Source of the DNA: Motilimonas eburnea
GTDB lineage: Bacteria; Pseudomonadota; Gammaproteobacteria; Enterobacterales; CBDFNC01
Direction of reading: 5' to 3'
DNA length: 64,000 bases
Assembly: GCF_021295345.1 (NCBI RefSeq)
Contig: NZ_JAIMJB010000002.1
Coordinates: 124,001-188,000 of the forward strand
Under the pieces are notes generated by a model. That model was not told the DNA's origin. It searched no databases and saw nothing but the letters and a program-made list of their open reading frames with translations. Shown in pieces: positions 8,583 through 17,404 of this stretch. The position numbers were made by a program, and so were the translations under genes. Within the stretch, counting starts at the first letter, position 1. The number at the start of each line of letters is the position of its first letter.

Positions 8583-9359
8583 ATGGAAGTACTCAATGGT
8601 GGCCGTGAAGGCAGTATATTTCGTATCCAAGATAAGGTGGTTCGCCCCGCAGGCCCTTGGACAGAGACTATCCATAGCCTATTGCGCTACCTAGAACATG
8701 CGGGATTTAATGCTGCGCCTAAGGTGCATGGGATGGACGAGCAGGGCAATGAAATCTTGTCTTACCTTGAAGGGGAGGTGTTCAATTACCCGTTAACGGG
8801 CAACATAGCATCAAAGCAAGCCCTTGTTAGTGCAGCAAGGTTATTACGTGAATACCATGATGTAACCAGTGAATTTATTGCTCAGCAAAACGTAGGAACA
8901 ATGCGGTGGATGCTACCTGTTCGCGAGCCTATTGAGGTGATCTGCCATGGCGATTTTGCGCCCTATAACGTGGTGCTCAATGGTGAGCAAACCATAGGCA
9001 TAATCGATTTTGATACCGCGCATCCAGCGCCGCGCAGTTGGGATCTAGCCTATGCACTGTATTGCTGGGCTCCTTTTAAAACTCATGAATATGATGCCAT
9101 GGGGAATTTACATAGCCAAATTGAGCGAGCAAAACAGTTTTGCGATGCCTATGGCGTGAGTGCTGAGCAGCGTGAAACCTTAGTTGATGCCATGATAGCT
9201 AGGATCCAAGCCTTGGTTGATTTTATGCTCGCACAGGCTAAAGCCGGTAACGAGGCGTTTATCGCTAATATCCAAGATGGCCATCATTTAGCTTATCTTG
9301 CCGATATGGATTACTTACGCGCGAATAAAAGGGGGATCAGCCAAGGTTTAGGCGCTTAA
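8583..9359 (+). CDS. Aminoglycoside phosphotransferase family kinase-like protein
   Basis: About 258 residues with a protein-kinase-like fold of the APH/choline kinase family. The catalytic loop reads CHGDFAPYNVV (near residue 122) and the metal-binding motif IGIIDFDTAHP follows (near 142). Two ATGs occur in tandem; the second, at 8583, has AGGAG at better spacing than the first at 8580. It could phosphorylate a small metabolite; nothing shows it is an antibiotic-resistance enzyme. Confidence 0.8.
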   Translation: MEVLNGGREGSIFRIQDKVVRPAGPWTETIHSLLRYLEHAGFNAAPKVHGMDEQGNEILSYLEGEVFNYPLTGNIASKQALVSAARLLREYHDVTSEFIAQQNVGTMRWMLPVREPIEVICHGDFAPYNVVLNGEQTIGIIDFDTAHPAPRSWDLAYALYCWAPFKTHEYDAMGNLHSQIERAKQFCDAYGVSAEQRETLVDAMIARIQALVDFMLAQAKAGNEAFIANIQDGHHLAYLADMDYLRANKRGISQGLGA

Positions 9360-9475
9360 ACTTACTCTATCTATTTTGTAACTCATTGTTTTTAATTTGT
9401 GTTATGGCATTGTTTATGGAATGCTCACAGTTGTAATATTGAAATAATCGAATTTAGTCGTCATGGAGTACTCGG

Positions 9476-10084
9476 ATGCAGTTAGCGTCATTTGATCAGG
9501 TAAGAGATGTACTGGGGGAGCCTAATCCACTCGCCGCGAAGAAAATATATGATAAGTTAAACCCGCGGATGCAGGCCTTTATCAGCACTTCGCCCTTGGT
9601 GATGCTCTCTACCGTGGATGAAATGGGTTTTCCGACCATTTCACCTAAAGGCGATGAAGCCGGTTTTGTTAAAGTCTGTGATGAATATACCTTGTTACTT
9701 CCTGAGCTACGTGGCAATAATTTGGCTTTCTCAATGCAAAACATCCTGACGACTAACAATAAAGTGGGACTGATTTTTCTAAGGCCGGGTACCATGGAAA
9801 CCTTACGGGTTCATGGCTGTTGTAGGCTTCGTAATACCGAGCCGAGCGACGAAGTTGCAGGTGTCACTCACAGAGCCTTAATGGTGCTAGAAATTGCCGT
9901 CGACAGTGCTTATTTTCATTGCGGTAAAGCGTTTTTACGCAGCAAGATATGGGACGTTAACACCTATTTAGCGCCGATGAAAATATCCTTTGGCACCGAG
10001 ATAGCCGAGAACACAGGGAAAGATGCGGCTTTTGTTGAGCAAGCCGATGCAGGGGTAAAAGAGCGCTATAAAACGGATTTATGA
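9476..10084 (+). CDS. Pyridoxamine 5'-phosphate oxidase family flavoprotein
   Basis: A 202-residue split-barrel flavin-binding protein. Recognisable segments are ISTSPLVMLSTVDEMGFPTISPKGD (residues about 36-60), the typical PPOX N-terminal strand pair, and NNKVGLIFLRPGTMETLRVHG (about 92-114). It resembles the subgroup of PPOX-like proteins that act on xenobiotics or unknown substrates rather than PdxH, which is longer at its C-terminus. Transcribed alone. Confidence 0.75.
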   Translation: MQLASFDQVRDVLGEPNPLAAKKIYDKLNPRMQAFISTSPLVMLSTVDEMGFPTISPKGDEAGFVKVCDEYTLLLPELRGNNLAFSMQNILTTNNKVGLIFLRPGTMETLRVHGCCRLRNTEPSDEVAGVTHRALMVLEIAVDSAYFHCGKAFLRSKIWDVNTYLAPMKISFGTEIAENTGKDAAFVEQADAGVKERYKTDL

Positions 10085-10171
10085 TTGAATCGATGAGCTC
10101 GTTGTTAGCGGCTTAGCACTTTAGCTGCATCATAGTTACTCGTACCAACTTAAATTAATAGGCCTCCTCTA

Positions 10172-12952
10172 ATGGTCAATAAACAACTTAACTCAATTTG
10201 CGAAAGTCATGAGCAGGTGCAGCAGCAATTAGCTGAGCTTGGCAGCTACGACTCGCCTTGTTTTATTTTGATTACGAGCAACGCTGCTCAGCAGAGCGTT
10301 CGTAAAGCCCTAAATGTCGGCGCGAGCCGTGCGCAAATCGCCATATCTGAGCCAATCACCCTAACCAAGGATACTTGGCTGCTTGTAGTGAATGAAGCGC
10401 ACACCGAAGTAAAAATATTGGCCAATGAGATGCTAACGTTGGTGAAAGAAAGCGGCTCACTTATCTGGATTGGCGTATTTCGCCATAACTCGATAGGCAA
10501 TCCCCAGCAAACCTTACGATGGAATGTTCAGCAATTACAAAGTCTTATACAAGATAATCAAAACACAAGTGGCCTAGCCATTAATGATTTTACCGATAAG
10601 CGAAATTGGCCTGGCATTGAACCCTATTTATCAAATAAACAAGTTGCTGCCTCTGACCAAGATGAAGCTAACCTGCCTTTGGAATCAACCAGAAAACCTA
10701 GCTGGTTACGCCGTATGTTGAATGTGTTTTCAACAAATGAGAAGGGCAATAAAAGTGCCCACCAAGAAGGCTATCTAAACTATGCAGAAAGCGTGTTAGC
10801 GTTTCCCCTTAACGAAGAGTTAATTCGCCTTGCCCCCTTTATTGTTCATTTACCCGCAGGTGAACTGCTTTGGCAATATGTGTTAACCGGCGAGCATGGA
10901 AACACGATCCGAGAACAAGATATATTACTGGATTTAGATCATGTTTTAGTTAGTCTGCATGCCAAACGTTTCGCGCCTGATTTTTTTGAAGACATTTGCG
11001 ATAAAATATGTAGGTCAGGGTTTCCAGAGCAAGCTGATATCTTTGATGATCTAGACCGCATCTTGATGCCGTTAGCGAATGAGTTATTAGCCGTTGATGA
11101 GTTTGTACAGCAAAAGCGGGATTGTTACTTACGGATATTGGATATTTTTTATCACCTGTTTGACCAAACGCCTTTTAATGACGACTTGTTTGAACAGTTA
11201 GTTGAAGATGAGGACACGGCATTTCTTACTGAAACTGAGTATCAGCAAAGGTATGCCATTACAGAGTCGGTAACGGATGAATTAAGCTGTAGCCAAGCCC
11301 AAACCCTCAGGAAAATATTGGATGGTTTGGAGTATGTGTCTTGGCTTGATCACAGTATTATCAAGAAAATAGCGCGCTTGAGAAGAGAGACGAGAAAAAC
11401 GTGCGATCCAACAGGTTGGGCATTGCAAGGAGAGCGCAATGAATGGCTGTTGGCTGCGATACTATTGGCCTTTGACAGCCGTGAACAGGTATTCGACCAA
11501 TACAGCGCTGCATTGAAGCAATTAGTTGATGATCATTTACACCGTGCCATTTTAGAGGATTTCTCGGATGCCCTTAAACCAAGCTCAACCTTACCCGATG
11601 GGGTCACCCTTTGGTTTACACAATTTGATGTGAGTGCAACAACCGCTCAGGCGATGGCGTTAGAGCTAGGGGAATGTCTTGAGCTTGTTCATGACGCTGG
11701 AGCAGAAAGCAAAGCCCAACCCCGTTATGAATTGTTTAAGTCCTCGAGTGACTTTTATCTGGTTTTAGCCATTTGTTATTGGCGCTATTTAGCCGAGCCA
11801 AATGAGCTGTGCTTAAGAGTGATTTCACTTGCATTAGCGCTCGAGCCTCAGGCAACGCTAAATCACTTAGTGCAATTTTACGCTGGTCGACGAGCAGGCT
11901 TTGAATCAGAGGCCTTAGCGCAAGAGTTCTATCTTAGCTTGAAAAATTTCAATGTGATCGAGGAAGACTTGTTTGCCTTTAACGCACGTTTTGCTCAGCA
12001 ACATGATAGCCAAGCCTACGCAGAAATCATCACGCAGTACGTTAAATTTAATGCGAATGACAAGGAAAGGTTCAATCGCGGCTTATTGAGATTGCGACCT
12101 CACTATTATCAGCGTTTCTTTACTGATGTATCACGCCTAAATCCCAGTTTTGATTTTCCAACCGCGCACGAGTATGTCGATATTTTTAGAGAAATTCATC
12201 GTCATGCCCAGCGAAATGACGAAGAAGTATTGGCAAGTTACTTTAATAAAGCCGACGTTCTTTTCGTTGATTATCTGGAATTTCTTCCCGAAGCGCTGTG
12301 TTTACCCATAAAAGCCAGCCAAGACACACGATTTATGCCTTGGCCGTGTAACTTTGCCGTGTTGCGCCTTAATCAAGATCATCTTGAGCTGGTGGTTGAT
12401 TCAATGAACCGGCCATTTGATAAAGAAACTGGCCATTTGTACGTGTTGAGGGTGCTGATCTTAGGCCCAGATGTAACGAATGAGGCGGTGTTTAGCATTA
12501 TTGACTCCCTGCCAGATGCCTTGCAACGCAGTGAAACCATTGAGCGCTTTGCCGTTAGATACATTGAAGGTGATATTGCTTTTGATGCGTTTAATACGGC
12601 CACTAAACATTTTATTGATCGAAAGGTTTACAGCTTAGATATCGAAGGTTACAGCCAGTACGTGGGCCACATTTTGTCTGTTATCTTGACCGAAAAAGAT
12701 CGCGAAAAACGTTTGAGACTAATCAGTATATTGGCGTCACATCCGACTCATGGACAATATGTTCTGGCTGATATCTGTGCTGAGTTATACCTTGATACCT
12801 TGCTCGCAGGTGGGGCTATCAGTTTTGACGAGCGCCGAGAGATAGAGATAGAAGATTTAACCGCTCAAGGGCAAAAAGAGCTGGAAGCGTTTAAAGCAGA
12901 AACAGCAAAACAATTAGCGAGATTATATGGGGAGGGGGAGCAGGTATGCTAG
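10172..12952 (+). CDS. Large soluble protein of unknown function (926 aa)
   Basis: No family is recognised. The protein has no signal peptide and no long hydrophobic segment, so it is probably cytoplasmic. The first 130 residues look like an alpha/beta domain (CFILITSN, TWLLVVN, LIWIGVF strands). A low-complexity linker near 160-195 is followed by a mostly helical acidic region to the end, closing with a charged helix (ERREIEIEDLTAQGQKELEAFK, split here only for description). Its stop overlaps the start of the 230-aa gene by 7 bases, so the two almost certainly act together. Base composition resembles the flanking chromosome. Confidence 0.7.
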   Translation: MVNKQLNSICESHEQVQQQLAELGSYDSPCFILITSNAAQQSVRKALNVGASRAQIAISEPITLTKDTWLLVVNEAHTEVKILANEMLTLVKESGSLIWIGVFRHNSIGNPQQTLRWNVQQLQSLIQDNQNTSGLAINDFTDKRNWPGIEPYLSNKQVAASDQDEANLPLESTRKPSWLRRMLNVFSTNEKGNKSAHQEGYLNYAESVLAFPLNEELIRLAPFIVHLPAGELLWQYVLTGEHGNTIREQDILLDLDHVLVSLHAKRFAPDFFEDICDKICRSGFPEQADIFDDLDRILMPLANELLAVDEFVQQKRDCYLRILDIFYHLFDQTPFNDDLFEQLVEDEDTAFLTETEYQQRYAITESVTDELSCSQAQTLRKILDGLEYVSWLDHSIIKKIARLRRETRKTCDPTGWALQGERNEWLLAAILLAFDSREQVFDQYSAALKQLVDDHLHRAILEDFSDALKPSSTLPDGVTLWFTQFDVSATTAQAMALELGECLELVHDAGAESKAQPRYELFKSSSDFYLVLAICYWRYLAEPNELCLRVISLALALEPQATLNHLVQFYAGRRAGFESEALAQEFYLSLKNFNVIEEDLFAFNARFAQQHDSQAYAEIITQYVKFNANDKERFNRGLLRLRPHYYQRFFTDVSRLNPSFDFPTAHEYVDIFREIHRHAQRNDEEVLASYFNKADVLFVDYLEFLPEALCLPIKASQDTRFMPWPCNFAVLRLNQDHLELVVDSMNRPFDKETGHLYVLRVLILGPDVTNEAVFSIIDSLPDALQRSETIERFAVRYIEGDIAFDAFNTATKHFIDRKVYSLDIEGYSQYVGHILSVILTEKDREKRLRLISILASHPTHGQYVLADICAELYLDTLLAGGAISFDERREIEIEDLTAQGQKELEAFKAETAKQLARLYGEGEQVC

Positions 12953-13638
12953 ATATGCAAGGAATTCTTAAAGAGTATTTACCCTTATCTGTTTACAGTG
13001 CAGGTGTGTGTGAAAAGGAGGGGGATGATTATATTGAATACCTCAATGAGTACGACTTTTCTTGGCAACCTGACGAAATTGATGGCGATACCGCGCAAAT
13101 ATTCACGGGTGAAACCCCCGTTATCTTTCACTCTGAAAGGCGCGGTCGTGTATCTCAAGCACTCATTGCCAAGCTAAATGGCGAAGCCTTAAGGTTGCCC
13201 GCCATTTCATTTTGTTGGGGCAGGGATCAAAGCATTATGATGGCGGATGAGCTTATCAAAGGCATATTCTTTTCGCCGATCTTAGGGGTGACCCGAACGC
13301 CAGCCACGCTACATGACTCGGCAGGACAAGAACGCCATGGCTATAGCGTCTTGTCGTTTCATAAGGTACTCACTTATGCGCGGGCTGAGTCAAGGCTAGC
13401 GACTATTCCAGTGGCAGAGCGTCAACTGCTGCGCATTAAACTTACATCATACACCAGCCTGTATTTAGCTCATCAATCGCTGTTAGCCCGATGGAAGTCC
13501 ATGGCCATCAAGGACATAGCTTATGACTTTGAAGATAAATCATTGAACCTAAAGCAATTGATGCAGCGGGACTCTTACTGTAATCATGCAGGCAGTAGGC
13601 ATTATACGAGTTTGAACGCTTACCAAAACAACGAATAA
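12946..13638 (+). CDS. Protein of unknown function coupled to the 926-aa gene
   Basis: A 230-residue protein without recognised family, signal peptide or membrane segment. Notable stretches are an acidic N-terminal third (YIEYLNEYDFSWQPDEIDGD), a central SFCWGRDQSIMMADELIKG and a basic, Tyr-rich C-terminal part. Its ATG lies inside the end of the preceding frame (7-base overlap), indicating translational coupling with the 926-aa protein. A small partner, adaptor or immunity-type role is possible but unsupported by any motif. Confidence 0.65.
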   Translation: MLDMQGILKEYLPLSVYSAGVCEKEGDDYIEYLNEYDFSWQPDEIDGDTAQIFTGETPVIFHSERRGRVSQALIAKLNGEALRLPAISFCWGRDQSIMMADELIKGIFFSPILGVTRTPATLHDSAGQERHGYSVLSFHKVLTYARAESRLATIPVAERQLLRIKLTSYTSLYLAHQSLLARWKSMAIKDIAYDFEDKSLNLKQLMQRDSYCNHAGSRHYTSLNAYQNNE

Positions 13639-13712
13639 AAAGGCCTAACAAAAAATAACCATTTGTTTTATAGTGGTTTACTCATCACTTTTAGCTAGTT
13701 CCGGAGTCGTTC

Positions 13713-14000
13713 ATGCTAGGAAAGCACCAACAGCCCTACGAGGATTTTTATCATTCCACCCATGAGAATGAGCACCTCGATACCAAGACGGAATTGCTAG
13801 TAGGCCTTGCGGCTGCAATGGCGATGAATTGTGCACCTTGTACCCGATATTATTTACTACAAGCTAAACAAGCGGGCATTACCCAGGGTGAGATTTCTGA
13901 CGTGACGGCGAAGGTCATGGCCGTAGCAGCGGGGCAGAAAAAGCTACAAATGCAAGAGGTAATTAGTAAGTACCATATTGATTTGAATGACTTTAACTAA
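13713..14000 (+). CDS. Carboxymuconolactone decarboxylase/AhpD-like protein
   Basis: A 95-residue helical protein with the AhpD-type redox motif CAPC near residue 43 (MAMNCAPCTRYYLLQAKQAG), followed by an EISDVTAKVMAVAAG helix typical of the CMD family. Such proteins are often peroxiredoxin-linked disulfide reductases or of unknown role. The length suits single-domain members. Preceded by a GGAG-like site and followed 33 bases later by the exporter gene. Confidence 0.8.
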   Translation: MLGKHQQPYEDFYHSTHENEHLDTKTELLVGLAAAMAMNCAPCTRYYLLQAKQAGITQGEISDVTAKVMAVAAGQKKLQMQEVISKYHIDLNDFN

Positions 14001-14033
14001 AATACCCTTTCCACTTTTAAAAACAGAATCACT

Positions 14034-14633
14034 ATGACCACTTACCTTGCCGGCTTTACCCTAGGTCTTTCTTTGATTCTTGCTATTGGCTCACAAAATG
14101 CCTTTGTGTTAAAGCAAGGGTTAAAAAAACAATATGTGTTTATCATTTGTTTAGTTTGCGCCTTGTCTGACGCTATTTTAATTGGTTTTGGTGTAGCGGG
14201 ATTTGGCGCTATCGTTCAGCGCTTCCCTGAGATAGAACAGATTGCCCGTTATGGCGGCGCGCTATTTTTGGCTAGCTATGCCTTGCTCAGTTTTAAATCG
14301 GCACTGACCACCAATCATGCCCTAGGTAGCAACATAGAAACAAAGGGCTCGGCTTGGAAGGCGGTGCTGATGTGTCTTGCCTTTACTTGGCTTAACCCCC
14401 ATGTCTATTTAGATACCGTAGTGCTACTGGGCTCTATATCAACGCAATATCCAGGTGAGCAACTGCAGTTTGCCCTTGGTGCTATGTGTGCATCATTTAT
14501 CTTTTTCTTTTCTCTTGGCTATGGCGCAAGGCTCTTAGCGCCTGTATTTAGCCGCCCTAAGGCGTGGAAGGTACTCGAGCTGCTGGTGGGCGTGATGATG
14601 TCATTGATCGCTATTTCTTTGGTGGTGGGTTAG
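14034..14633 (+). CDS. argO: LysE/ArgO family amino acid exporter
   Basis: A 199-residue inner-membrane protein with about six hydrophobic helices. The N-terminus GFTLGLSLILAIGSQNAFVLKQG is the family signature, and AFTWLNPHVYLDTVVLLGS in the middle is the conserved LysE/ArgO loop with the Asn-Pro pair. ArgO exports arginine and analogues such as canavanine; assignment to arginine rather than lysine is by similarity of these motifs. Its stop abuts the truncated transposase, so the insertion scar begins exactly at the end of this gene. Confidence 0.82.
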   Translation: MTTYLAGFTLGLSLILAIGSQNAFVLKQGLKKQYVFIICLVCALSDAILIGFGVAGFGAIVQRFPEIEQIARYGGALFLASYALLSFKSALTTNHALGSNIETKGSAWKAVLMCLAFTWLNPHVYLDTVVLLGSISTQYPGEQLQFALGAMCASFIFFFSLGYGARLLAPVFSRPKAWKVLELLVGVMMSLIAISLVVG

Positions 14634-14803
14634 GCCTGCTTTGCTGATGTCTTACCGGCCATGAAGCGACCAAGTTGAGTAAGGTTGAGACGGTCACCGT
14701 TGAGCAATGCTTGAGTGGAATCAATGAGGGATTGAAGTCGCTTTTTGTGAATGAAAGGGCATTGATTTTGTAGCTGTTGGTGTATGATATTAAGTTCGCG
14801 CAT
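14634..14803 (-). pseudogene. IS4-type transposase N-terminal remnant
   Basis: A minus-strand frame starting MRELNIIHQQLQNQCPFIHKK and ending after MAGKTSAKQA matches, from memory of the family, the N-terminus of IS4-group transposases, which continue with a basic VDRLLGN-like segment. Here the frame is cut off at the argO stop, leaving about 56 residues and no DDE catalytic domain. The rest of the element is missing, so it cannot move. It marks an old insertion followed by deletion beside the cassette array. Confidence 0.65.
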
Positions 14804-14860
14804 CTCGTTGTAATCTGGTTTGTTTTTGGCGAAATTAATTAGATTACACAACGAGATGCG
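14799..14860. repeat. Inverted repeat enclosing the transposase start
   Basis: The arm at 14799-14816 and the arm at 14841-14860 are near-perfect inverted repeats (CGCATCTCGTTGT...) differing by a 2-base bulge, with a 24-base loop. The transposase ATG (14803-14801 on the minus strand) lies inside one arm, so a transcript from outside would fold the start codon into a hairpin. Such masking of transposase translation is known from IS10 and IS50; applying it here is inference. Confidence 0.6.
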
Positions 14861-14875
14861 TTTCTATATACTTGA

Positions 14876-14921
14876 TAGCGAAAGATATTTTGTGGGGATT
14901 CGCTAGAGCGAGGCGTTAGGC
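14876..14921 (+). repeat. Truncated attC site (right half)
   Basis: The pair TAGCGAA (14876-14882) / TTCGCTA (14899-14905) forms a stem, followed by GGCGTTAGGC at 14912-14921, matching the attC core consensus GTTRRRY. The left core (RYYYAAC) is not present upstream, where the transposase scar lies, so this site was probably cut by that insertion. It forms the left edge of the cassette array. Confidence 0.65.
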
Positions 14922-14925
14922 GAAA

Positions 14926-15315
14926 ATGATGAAAAGCATAATTGTAGTAATTTTCACTTTATTTTCTTTCTCTGCCGATGCGTGTGTAGCTCCTCGTGGT
15001 GGAGAGAAGTTTGACTCTCTAATAACGTTGGAGCGTATTAAAAAAAATCAATATAGAGTGACTGTGCCTGAGATATTGGAAGACCTAACAAGTGCAGAAA
15101 TAATACTGGCATATGATAAAACGCATGCAGGTGGTATACCTATTTATGACCCATATGAAGTTTTGAAACCTGTAGTAACGAATGGTGTATCTACGGTTAC
15201 CTTCTTTATAGAAAAAAAAGGAGAAGAAAAGCCTTATATATCGGTAATGTGGTGGCCTGAGAAGTGCTGTCCTTGTGGAATTCAGGCAAATACTGGCTTT
15301 ATTGAGCCGGAGTAG
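14926..15315 (+). CDS. Integron cassette protein, exported, unknown function
   Basis: A 129-residue protein beginning 5 bases after an attC core, as cassette genes usually do. MMKSIIVVIFTLFSFSADA is a signal peptide, and the mature part has Cys residues at CVAPRG and in a KCCPCG cluster near the C-terminus, suggesting disulfides or metal binding in the periplasm. No family is recognised. Codon use is more AT-rich than the flanking genes, consistent with a mobile cassette. The full attC site follows 14 bases after the stop. Confidence 0.7.
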   Translation: MMKSIIVVIFTLFSFSADACVAPRGGEKFDSLITLERIKKNQYRVTVPEILEDLTSAEIILAYDKTHAGGIPIYDPYEVLKPVVTNGVSTVTFFIEKKGEEKPYISVMWWPEKCCPCGIQANTGFIEPE

Positions 15316-15328
15316 GTTTGTGTACATA

Positions 15329-15453
15329 GCCTAACAAGGCTATGTTGCACCGCCAGCAAGCTGGCTGGACAATTTTCCGTGGTTCGTTTTGTGCTTTTTC
15401 GCTGCGCTAGCACAAACCGCTCCACTCCAAATTTGCCGCAAATAGCGGCGTTA
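15329..15453 (+). repeat. attC site, interrupted at its core by the intron
   Basis: The left core GCCTAACAAGGC at 15329-15340 and the right core GGCGTTA at 15447-15453 bracket about 125 bases with attC-like dyad symmetry, including TTTGTGCT / AGCACAAA and GTGG / CCAC pairs. The last bases of the right core are separated by the group II intron: joining 15453 to 17389 gives GTTAAGT, which fits GTTRRRY. Confidence 0.75.
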
Positions 15454-17388
15454 GTGCGTCAAGCGAAGCTTGATGCATCTTGCAGGGTGCAAGTCCCTGT
15501 CGGGTAAGGTCTAACTCACCACCCGTATCGAGTGTTGCGCCTATGGCGGAGCTGATTTTTTTTCAGCGAACAAGATAGGTGAAGCGTACACAGAGAATTA
15601 ACTAGGCCACAGGGGATGCGTGTCCCTGAAGCGCTGTTATCGCTCCGATAAATACAGTCTGACTGACGAGGTTTGTAACGCCACTGAAGTCCAAGCAAAG
15701 CAACCGTAATGAGTGAGGTTGTGGCGAGTCAGCGGAGTTATTAAGCCGTGGTATGGTTAAAGAGATGCATCAGGAACTTGAGAGAGCCAAGGGTGTTCCG
15801 CATGAACGCGGTAGGGAAGCTAAGTCAAAAAGCAAGGCCAACGATGACCCTTTGGCAGCGGAGCGCCGCCCGGTCAGACCAGCTCGTAGTAGTTTGAGAC
15901 GGGAAAGCCGATCACATGGCGAAGGGGCTGGCAGTTATATCCCGTGTTTAGCAGACACATAGGCCGGACAATGTAGGGCTGGACTCACTATGATAACCGA
16001 ACTAAACGCGATCACATTTAAATCACAGCGCCACCCCAAACACAGGCTTCAGAACTTATACGGATTGCTAAGGGAAGATTACTTGTACCAAAGTTGGGGG
16101 CAGCTCAACAAACAAGCGGCGGCCGGTATTGATGGCATCACCATGCCTGTCTATCAGCAGCAACTTGTTGGCAACATTACTCGACTGAGCGATGCCCTTA
16201 AGCATAAGCGCTTTCGAGCCAATGACATCAAACGTGTCTTTATTCCCAAAAGCAATGGCAAACAACGACCGCTGGGCTTGCCCACGGTGGACGATAAGTT
16301 GGTGCAACAAGGCGTGAGCCAGATATTACAAAGTATCTGGGAAGCGGACTTTTTGCCCAATAGCTATGGCTACCGACCAAATAAAAGCGCCCATCAGGCG
16401 GTGCACAGTTTAGCGTTGAATCTTCAGTTTAAAGGATACGGTTACATAGTAGAGGCTGATATTAAAGGCTTCTTCAATAACCTTGACCACAACTGGCTGA
16501 TGAAGATGCTCAAACAACGCATTGATGATAAAGCCATGCTGAGTTTAATCAGCCAATGGCTCAAAGCCCGCATAAAATCACCCGAAGGGGTGTTTGAACA
16601 CCCGAAAAGCGGTACGCCGCAAGGGGGGATCATTAGCCCGGTACTGGCGAACATCTATTTGCACTACGCACTCGACTTATGGTTTGAAAAGAAAGTAAAA
16701 CCCAGAATGCGTGGCCGCGCGATGCTCATCCGGTACGCTGATGATTTTGTGTGTGCGTTTCAATACGCCAACGATGCAGAGCGATTTTATGAGGTACTGC
16801 CAAAACGACTCAAGAGGTTCAACTTAGAAGTGGCAGAAGAGAAAACCTCACTGCTGCGTTTCAGTCGATTTCACCCGAGTCGCAAACGGCAATTTGTGTT
16901 TCTCGGTTTTGCCTTTTACTGGGCAAAAGATGCGAAGGGTAAGCCCCGACTCAGGCGGCGAACAGGCGCTGAAAAGCACCGCGCCAGCATGAGTGAGTTT
17001 TACCAATACATCAAAGCTAAGCGGTCAAACAAGCTGAACACTTGGATGCCGCAATTGAAACGCAAACTGATGGGATACCGAAATTACTTCGGCCGCCAGA
17101 CAACAGCCGCAGCCTTGATAGATTGTACAGTTATGTGCTGCACAGTTTGTATAAATGGCTGAATAGGCGAAGTGGCAGGCGCAGTTACAACTGGAGTAAT
17201 TTCAAGAAGATGCTAATGTATTACGCCATAGAGCGACCAAGAGTGAGTAAGCGATTTATTCATGTTGACTGGTACTAGGAGCGTGTTGGTTTACACGCGT
17301 GAATATATAACTGAAGAGCCGGATGCGGTAATTCCGCACGTCCGGATCTGTGTGGGGTCGGCCCAGTAATGGGTCGCTCTACCACGAT
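15454..17388 (+). mobile_element. Group II intron inserted in an attC core
   Basis: The 5' end GTGCG fits the group II intron consensus, and domain I features follow, including an AGGGTGCAAGTCCCT hairpin near 15484. An intron-encoded reverse transcriptase occupies domain IV. Domain V is seen at about 17314-17350: GAGCCGGATGCGG, a TAAT-type loop, then CCGCACGTCCGG. A domain VI hairpin runs to about 17385, and the 3' end is placed at GAT (17386-17388). The boundaries are inferred from these consensus ends and from the restored attC core. The intron reads in the same direction as the cassettes. Mobility is doubtful because the protein is frameshifted. Confidence 0.8.
15990..17278 (+). pseudogene. 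Group II intron reverse transcriptase/maturase, frameshifted
   Basis: The first frame (15990-17162) gives RT domains with RPLGLPTVDDKLVQQ, SYGYRPNKSAHQAV, the palm motif RYADDF (near residue 249), GTPQGGIISP and IYLHYALDLW. After YRNYFG the family continues with a maturase-type segment, but here the frame breaks. The continuation (PDNSRSLDRLYSYVLHSLYK... to 17278) lies in another frame, consistent with loss of one base between 17094 and 17095. The X/thumb domain is therefore split from the RT domain. A sequencing error is possible. No DNA endonuclease domain is seen. Confidence 0.85.
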
Positions 17389-17404
17389 AGTACTAGTGAG
17401 AATT

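Noticed and set aside
15753-15962. Small plus-strand frame upstream of the intron RT
   Set aside because: It lies in the ribozyme part of the group II intron; composition and lack of motif fit structural RNA.
15990-17278. Assignment of the reverse transcriptase to a retron or DGR
   Set aside because: Domain V and VI structures and the maturase-type tail fit a group II intron, and no DGR repeats or retron RNA are visible.
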